DNA from: an uncultured Eubacteriales bacterium
GTDB lineage: Bacteria; Bacillota; Clostridia; Oscillospirales; Oscillospiraceae
Length of the DNA stretch: 18,873 nt
Reading direction: 5' to 3'
Assembly (NCBI GenBank): GCA_900546485.1
Contig: URDK01000053.1
Location: 1 to 18,873, forward strand
Shown: positions 14,904 through 18,873 of the stretch, in pieces
Position numbering within the stretch: the first letter of the stretch is position 1
How the letters are laid out: each line of letters begins with the position of its first letter
Translations under genes and position numbers: made by a program
The notes under the pieces: model-generated
The model's database searches: none
What the model was told of the DNA's origin: nothing
What the model saw: only the letters and a program-made list of their open reading frames with translations

Positions 14904-16514
14904 TTGAAGATAACATTCCTCGGCGCCGCGCATGAGGTCACGGGCAGCTGCACGCTCGTGGAGGTCGGCAAGACGCGCTTCATCGTGGACTGCGGCATGG
15001 AGCAGGGCCGCGATATGTTCGTGAACCAGACCCTGCCGGTCTCTCCCTCGGAGGTGGACTTCGCGCTGCTGACACACGCGCACATAGACCACTCGGGCAA
15101 TCTGCCGCTGCTGGCGAAAAACGGCTTCTCCGGCCCGGTGTACGCGACGGCGGCGACCTGCTCGCTGGTGGACATCATGCTGCGCGACTCGGCGCACATC
15201 CAGATGAGCGAGGCCGAGTACAAGACCCGCAAGGCCAAGCGCGCCGGCGAACCGCCCGTGGAGCCCATCTACGACATCAATGACGTCGAGGCGCTGGTAA
15301 AACACCTGCGCCCCTGCGCCTACGGCGAGCCCATACACGTCGCGGAGGGCATTGCCATCCGCTTTACGGACATAGGCCATCTCCTGGGCTCGGCCTGCAT
15401 CGAGGTCTGGCTGACCGAGGGCGAGATCACGAAGAAGATAGTCTTTTCCGGCGACGTGGGCAACACCAACCAGCCCATACTGCGCGACCCGGGCGTAGTG
15501 CCCGAGGCCGATTACGTCGTCATCGAGTCCACCTACGGCGACCGGACTCACGGCGCGGAGCGGCCCGACTACATCGGTATGCTCTCGCAGATGATACAGC
15601 GCACGCTCGACCGCGGCGGCAACGTAGTCATCCCGGCATTTGCCGTGGGCCGGACACAGGAGATGCTGTATTTCATCCGCGAGATAAAGGAAAAGGGGCT
15701 CGTGCACGGGCACGACGGCTTCAAGGTCTACGTGGACAGCCCTCTGGCCGTGGAGGCCACCAGCGTATTTCTGCAGTGCGACACCAGCTTTCTGGACGAT
15801 GAGGCACGCGCGCTGCTGAACCGCGGCATAAACCCTCTGGTCTTTGACGGGCTGGAAGTCTCGGTAAGCTCGGAGGAATCCAAGGCGATCAACGAAAACC
15901 GGGAGCCGAAGGTCATCATCTCGGCCTCCGGCATGTGCGACGCGGGCCGCATCCGGCACCACCTCAAGCACAACCTCTGGCGGCCGGAGAGCCTGGTGCT
16001 TTTCGTCGGCTATCAGTCCGAGGGCACGCTGGGGCGCATGCTTTACGACGGCGCCAAGGAGGTCAAGCTCTTCGGCGAGGAGATAGCGGTGCAGGCCGAG
16101 ATAAGCTGGCTGCCCGGCGTCTCCGGTCACGCAGACAAGAACGGACTTTTGAGCTGGATATCCGGTTTTGAGAAGAAGCCGGCCAAGGTGTTCGTGAATC
16201 ACGGCGATGACGACGCCTGCACGGAGTTCACCCGCTGCCTGACGGAGGAGCACGGCTTCGACGCCTTTGCCCCGTACAGCGGCACGTCGTACGACCTAGC
16301 CGCGGGCGAGTTCGTGACGGTGACCGAAGGCGTGCCTGTGCCGAAGAAGCAGGCTGCTCCGGAGCGCAAGCCCATGAACAAGCACTTTGCCGCGCTCATT
16401 GCCGCGGCGGAGGCCCTGCTGCGCGCCGTCAGGGGCGCTGAGGGCCGTCCGAACAAGGAGCTTAAAAAGTGGACCGAGCGCATCGAAGCGCTCACTCGCG
16501 ATATAACGAATTGA
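14904..16514 (+). CDS. Metallo-beta-lactamase / beta-CASP RNase-like protein
   Basis: A 536-residue protein of the MBL-fold, beta-CASP group related to CPSF73/YSH1, which cleaves RNA. The start is TTG at 14904, with GGGAGG 6 nt upstream and the expected beta strand MKITFLGAAHEVTGSC. Zinc motifs: THAHIDHSG (57-65; His58, His60, Asp62, His63), GHLLGSA (158-164, His159), SGDVG (182-186, Asp184). Beta-CASP motifs: IESTYGDR (207-214), AFAVGRTQEML (245-255) and ISASGMCDAGRIRHHL (339-354). The C-terminal RMMBL part has VSGHAD (406-411) and VNHGD (431-435). After about residue 480 there is an extra, basic, helical tail of about 55 residues. Cytoplasmic; role likely RNA maturation or decay, target unknown. 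Confidence 0.9.
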   Translation: MKITFLGAAHEVTGSCTLVEVGKTRFIVDCGMEQGRDMFVNQTLPVSPSEVDFALLTHAHIDHSGNLPLLAKNGFSGPVYATAATCSLVDIMLRDSAHIQMSEAEYKTRKAKRAGEPPVEPIYDINDVEALVKHLRPCAYGEPIHVAEGIAIRFTDIGHLLGSACIEVWLTEGEITKKIVFSGDVGNTNQPILRDPGVVPEADYVVIESTYGDRTHGAERPDYIGMLSQMIQRTLDRGGNVVIPAFAVGRTQEMLYFIREIKEKGLVHGHDGFKVYVDSPLAVEATSVFLQCDTSFLDDEARALLNRGINPLVFDGLEVSVSSEESKAINENREPKVIISASGMCDAGRIRHHLKHNLWRPESLVLFVGYQSEGTLGRMLYDGAKEVKLFGEEIAVQAEISWLPGVSGHADKNGLLSWISGFEKKPAKVFVNHGDDDACTEFTRCLTEEHGFDAFAPYSGTSYDLAAGEFVTVTEGVPVPKKQAAPERKPMNKHFAALIAAAEALLRAVRGAEGRPNKELKKWTERIEALTRDITN

Positions 16515-16539
16515 TATTTCGCGCTGCGCGTGAATAATG

Positions 16540-16571
16540 GTTTTGCCCGCCTTTGAAAAGGCGGGCAAAAC
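16540..16571. terminator. Long inverted repeat after the beta-CASP gene, probable terminator
   Basis: A 15-bp perfect stem, GTTTTGCCCGCCTTT paired with AAAGGCGGGCAAAAC around GA (in practice a 4-nt loop). It lies 26 nt after the beta-CASP stop and before spoIIR. The T-tract beyond it is poor (CTTTATGG), but the stem itself carries A/T blocks at its base. It separates the lepA operon from spoIIR. Confidence 0.65.
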
Positions 16572-16634
16572 TTTATGGCCTGGGAAGTTTAATTCAGGAA
16601 GCCTCCGGCGATAATAGCGTCGGAGGTACATAGG

Positions 16635-17237
16635 ATGAAAACTCAACTGCTCAAAAAATGGGAAATATCGATGCTGCTCGCGCTCTGCATAACGCTCTGC
16701 GCCGGGACCTGGGCCAGCGCGCGCAGCAAGGCGCTCTCCGACGCGCTCGTGCGGCTCCACGTCATCGCCGTCTCCGACGAGGCCGAGGAACAGGAGATAA
16801 AGCTCCGAGTGCGCGACAGCGTGCTCGCCTACCTTGAGCCCCGGCTCGAGGGCGCAGACGACGCCGCAGCGGCGCGCGAGCTCATAAGCGCCGAGCTTGA
16901 CGGCATCAAAGCCGCCGCCGAGACCGCCGCAGAGGGCCGCGAGGTCAGCGTAACGCTCAGCCGGGAGTACTACCCCACCCGGGACTACGGCAGCTTTGCC
17001 CTGCCCGCCGGCAGCTACGAGTCCCTGCGCGTAGTCCTCGGCGAGGGCGAGGGCCACAACTGGTGGTGCGTCGTCTTTCCGCCGCTCTGCCTCTCCGCCG
17101 CAGAAGCGGAAAACGCCCTCGAGACCCTCGGAGGCGACAGTGCGCAGCTGCTCTCCGGCGAGGGTGAGGGCGTGGTGTTCAAGTTCCGCCTGCTCGAGCT
17201 CTGGGGCGAGCTCATGGAGTACCTGGGTATAGATTAA
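16635..17237 (+). CDS. spoIIR: Stage II sporulation protein R
   Basis: SpoIIR is made in the forespore under sigma F and secreted into the intermembrane space, where it triggers SpoIIGA to process pro-sigma E in the mother cell. The 200 residues show an N-terminal hydrophobic segment (12-26) as signal or anchor, then the family motifs VRLHVIAVSD (39-48), IKLRVRDSVLAYL (55-67), YYPTRDYGSFALPAGSYESLRVVLGEGEGHNWWCVVFPPLC (112-152 in consecutive parts). The start ATG has GGAGG 8 nt upstream. It stands alone after a strong hairpin; no confident sigma F promoter was recognised. Its stop codon overlaps that of the convergent acetyltransferase gene by 3 nt within TTAA. This gene is the best evidence that the host forms endospores. 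Confidence 0.95.
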   Translation: MKTQLLKKWEISMLLALCITLCAGTWASARSKALSDALVRLHVIAVSDEAEEQEIKLRVRDSVLAYLEPRLEGADDAAAARELISAELDGIKAAAETAAEGREVSVTLSREYYPTRDYGSFALPAGSYESLRVVLGEGEGHNWWCVVFPPLCLSAAEAENALETLGGDSAQLLSGEGEGVVFKFRLLELWGELMEYLGID

Positions 17238-17761
17238 AGCTCCTCCGCACGGACGGAAAATATCGTATGCGGCATATCCATGCCGTAATAGTGCTTCGTG
17301 AGCGCGCCGCGCGGTGTCATACCGTTGCGGCGTGCCACGTTTTCAGAGGCCGTGTTTCCGACCCGGATGATGGAAAACACCTCCGGCACACCGAGCTTCT
17401 CAAAGGCATAGTCCCTGCAGGCGACGGCGGCCTCCGAGGCGTAGCCCTTGTGCCAGTGATCCCTGCGGAAGATGTAGCCCACCTCTACAACCTCGCCGAA
17501 CTCAGCCGCGTCCTGCATCGTCAGACCGCACTGGCCGATGAGCTCACCGCTCTCCTTGAGAATGACCGCCCAGAGACCGAAGCCGTATTTCTCGTAGCGG
17601 TTCAGCTGGTTTTGCAGCCAGGCGTGTGACTCGGCCTCGGAAAAGGCATGTTCGTACGCATACATTGTCTCCGCGTCCCTGAGCATCAGGCAGAGCGCGT
17701 CGTAGTCGTCCGGCGTAAACTCGCGCAGGCTCAGTCTTGTAGTTTCAATAAGCGTCTTCAT
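17234..17761 (-). CDS. GNAT-family N-acetyltransferase (RimJ/RimL-like)
   Basis: A 175-residue acetyl-CoA-dependent acetyltransferase of the Acetyltransf_3 type, near RimJ/RimL/YdaF. The N-terminus TTRLSLREFTPDDYDAL (7-23) is the usual family start; IGQCGL (75-80) and VEVGYIF (92-98) are central strands, RRDHWHKGYASEA (99-111) is the acetyl-CoA loop, and IIRVGNTASENVARRNGM (131-148) is the conserved Asn/Ser segment. The start ATG at 17761 is chosen over an in-frame codon at 17803 because it matches the family start and overlaps the stop of the upstream lipoprotein gene by 4 nt (ATGA). Last gene of the tcdA-transglutaminase-GNAT operon. Substrate, whether protein N-terminus or small amine, is not evident. 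Confidence 0.9.
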   Translation of the reverse strand: MKTLIETTRLSLREFTPDDYDALCLMLRDAETMYAYEHAFSEAESHAWLQNQLNRYEKYGFGLWAVILKESGELIGQCGLTMQDAAEFGEVVEVGYIFRRDHWHKGYASEAAVACRDYAFEKLGVPEVFSIIRVGNTASENVARRNGMTPRGALTKHYYGMDMPHTIFSVRAEEL

Positions 17762-18456
17762 GATGAATAGTCCTCCGTGCCGGTCGCGGGACCGCCCGTC
17801 CATATGCCGTGGTCCTCCAGCAGGCGCTCCTCCGTGACCATAAAATAGTCGTTCCAGCTCTCCGTACCCGGTTCACCGTGCTGGTCGCACCAGGTGATAT
17901 CCACGTAGTAGCTGCCATCCTCAAGGTAAACAAGATTCCAGCCGTGCTCCTCGCCGTTCCAGCTGGCGTAGCCGCTTATGGCAGAGCAGCGCAGGTTTGC
18001 CTTTTCGCAGAGCCAGAGCATCGTATTCGTGTAACCCATGCAGATCGCCCTGCCCTCGATGAGTGCGCCGTAGGGCGTCTCGTTGAGCGTATCCTCGTGC
18101 AGCTCGTAGTCGTACTCGGCGCAGAGCGAGAGCACGTAGCCAAGGTAGCGGTACTGGTCGTAGGCCGAAAGACCCTCGGGCATGGACTCGACTATGTAAT
18201 CTCCCACCGCGTCCAGGTATTCCAGCTCCTCGTCGGAGACGTCTATCTCACCCTTGTACGCGTCCGCGCTGTCAAAGGGCTGCGTGGCCTTGGAAAGCTC
18301 GTCGCGCCGTACTCGCTCTATCGCCGATACGGCCTGGGAGACTATCCTGCTAAACTCGCTCTCAGCCCTGTCACGGGCGCTGACATTCTCCACCCCGCCG
18401 CAGGCCGAAAGCAGGAGGAAACAGAGGGCCAGGGCTGCGGAAACAGCCTTTTTCAC
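17758..18456 (-). CDS. Transglutaminase-like lipoprotein
   Basis: A 232-residue exported lipoprotein. The start is GTG at 18456, overlapping the tcdA stop by 4 nt (GTGA) with GGTGGAG upstream. The signal sequence KKAVSAALALCFLLLSAC carries the lipobox LSAC (Cys19). The C-terminal half is a transglutaminase-like cysteine-protease fold with a full triad: Cys139 in RAICMGY, His171 in EHGWNLVYL, Asp186 in YYVDITWCD. Proteins of this kind in Firmicutes are surface lipoproteins that may cleave or crosslink proteins or peptidoglycan peptides; substrate is unknown. The linker (30-100) is charged and helical. An open reading frame upstream in the same frame reaches into sbcC only because of the end joint and is not part of this protein. 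Confidence 0.88.
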   Translation of the reverse strand: MKKAVSAALALCFLLLSACGGVENVSARDRAESEFSRIVSQAVSAIERVRRDELSKATQPFDSADAYKGEIDVSDEELEYLDAVGDYIVESMPEGLSAYDQYRYLGYVLSLCAEYDYELHEDTLNETPYGALIEGRAICMGYTNTMLWLCEKANLRCSAISGYASWNGEEHGWNLVYLEDGSYYVDITWCDQHGEPGTESWNDYFMVTEERLLEDHGIWTGGPATGTEDYSS

Positions 18457-18563
18457 AGCTCCACCCCCGCTATATCCAGTATAATGGTCTGCGCCATGAG
18501 CAGCCCTGCCGACGCCGGCACCCAGACTGTGGAGCCGGGCACGCTCCTGCGCCCCGGCGGCGG
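18453..18563 (-). pseudogene. tcdA: tRNA threonylcarbamoyladenosine dehydratase, last codons only
   Basis: A different minus-strand frame from the long ORF here encodes the TcdA C-terminus: GRRSVPGSTVWVPASAGLL, then a short helix and stop. This matches the ThiF/E1-like TcdA (CsdL) ending (a PGS-x3-VP-x2-AGL pattern), the enzyme that cyclises t6A37 of tRNA to ct6A. Only 33-36 codons remain; the upstream part is replaced by an sbcC piece. Two of its three isoleucine codons are ATA, as in core genes. The stop overlaps the start of the transglutaminase gene by 4 nt, which shows the operon continues into tcdA in the real genome. The exact upstream limit is uncertain by about 15 nt. Confidence 0.7.
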
Positions 18564-18873
18564 CGCGTCGGGCTGTGAGGGCGGAGTTCTCCTCGGCCAG
18601 TGCTTCCTGCAGTTTCTGGTAGCGCTGGGTGCGGAACAGCTTGCGGAAAATGCGGCTGCGCTCCTCGGTGGAAGCGTTGAGCAGCCGGGTGAACTGCCCC
18701 TGGGCGATCATGGCGATCTGGGAGAACTGGTTGTAATCCAGCCCGATGATGTCTACCACGGCGGCGGTGACGTCCTTGGCCCGGGTGACGGGCGGGCGGC
18801 CGTCGGCGTAGGTGAGGCAGGCGTCGGCCTTTTCGGTGGTGAAGCCCTCGCCCCGGGCTTTCGGGCGGAGGTA
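18562..18873 (-). pseudogene. sbcC: SbcC-type nuclease ATPase, internal N-terminal fragment (foreign end segment)
   Basis: About 104 codons open to the window edge, with no start. They read as the N-lobe of the SbcC/Rad50 ATPase, which with SbcD cleaves DNA hairpins and blocked ends: GEGFTTEKADACLTY, then GLDYNQFSQIAMIAQGQF (the conserved Q-loop stretch FSQIAMIAQG) and STEERSRIFRKLFRTQRYQ leading into the coiled coil. Homology stops near 18565, where the tcdA end begins in another frame. Isoleucine codons are four ATC and one ATT, none ATA. The codon choice resembles another Firmicute rather than the core genome. The GTG at 18757-18759 is not the true start, because the frame and the homology continue upstream of it. 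Confidence 0.8.

Noticed and set aside
16572..16634. Sigma F promoter before spoIIR
   Set aside because: Expected from known biology, but no pair of boxes at the proper spacing could be recognised, so it is not listed as a feature.
17758..18759. A single 333-residue protein joining SbcC to a transglutaminase
   Set aside because: The middle part is the tcdA end read out of frame, and the lipoprotein signal sequence begins at 18456; the fusion comes from the end joint.

Overview
The core of the window (about 250 to 18550) looks like a GC-rich, endospore-forming Clostridia bacterium of the gut Oscillospiraceae/Ruminococcaceae kind. Support comes from a complete spoIIR, the trmN6(yabB)-rsmI pair, a Gram-positive style clpC, strong GGAGG ribosome binding sites, many 1-4 nt gene overlaps, and frequent ATA isoleucine codons despite high GC. 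The family-level placement is inference.

Both ends look foreign to this core. From 1 to about 240 the minus strand encodes a thioredoxin C-terminus followed by the start of a small [4Fe-4S] protein of Bacteroidota type, fused in frame to the 5' two thirds of rsmI. From about 18560 to 18873 the minus strand encodes an internal piece of SbcC, fused to the last codons of tcdA. Homology breaks and isoleucine codon choice (no ATA in either end piece) mark both joints, so the sequence is best read as a metagenome contig with a chimeric joint at each end, unless reads show otherwise.

Layout. 112-3052 (minus): operon of a zincin-like lipoprotein, trmN6 and rsmI, with overlapping start/stop codons. 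3178-3348 (minus): 2[4Fe-4S] ferredoxin with its own promoter and terminator. 3586-5862 (plus): a ClpC/ClpA-type unfoldase lacking the ClpC middle domain. 6013-9845 (minus): an MMPL/RND transporter and a secreted YhgE-like protein in one operon. 10010-11553 (plus): divergent TetR regulator followed at 2 nt by a short pyruvate-kinase-like gene. 11612-12610 (minus): pta without ackA. 12781-16514 (plus): XRE regulator, lepA and a beta-CASP metallo-hydrolase. 16635-17237 (plus): spoIIR. 17234-18563 (minus): tcdA end, transglutaminase-like lipoprotein and GNAT acetyltransferase as an overlapping operon.

No rRNA, tRNA, CRISPR array, insertion sequence or phage gene was seen. The most interesting native points are the M-domain-less Clp ATPase without ctsR/mcsA/mcsB, the catalytic-core-only pyruvate kinase coupled to a TetR regulator divergent from an MMPL exporter, the zincin lipoprotein beside two RNA methyltransferases, and an XRE regulator overlapping lepA.
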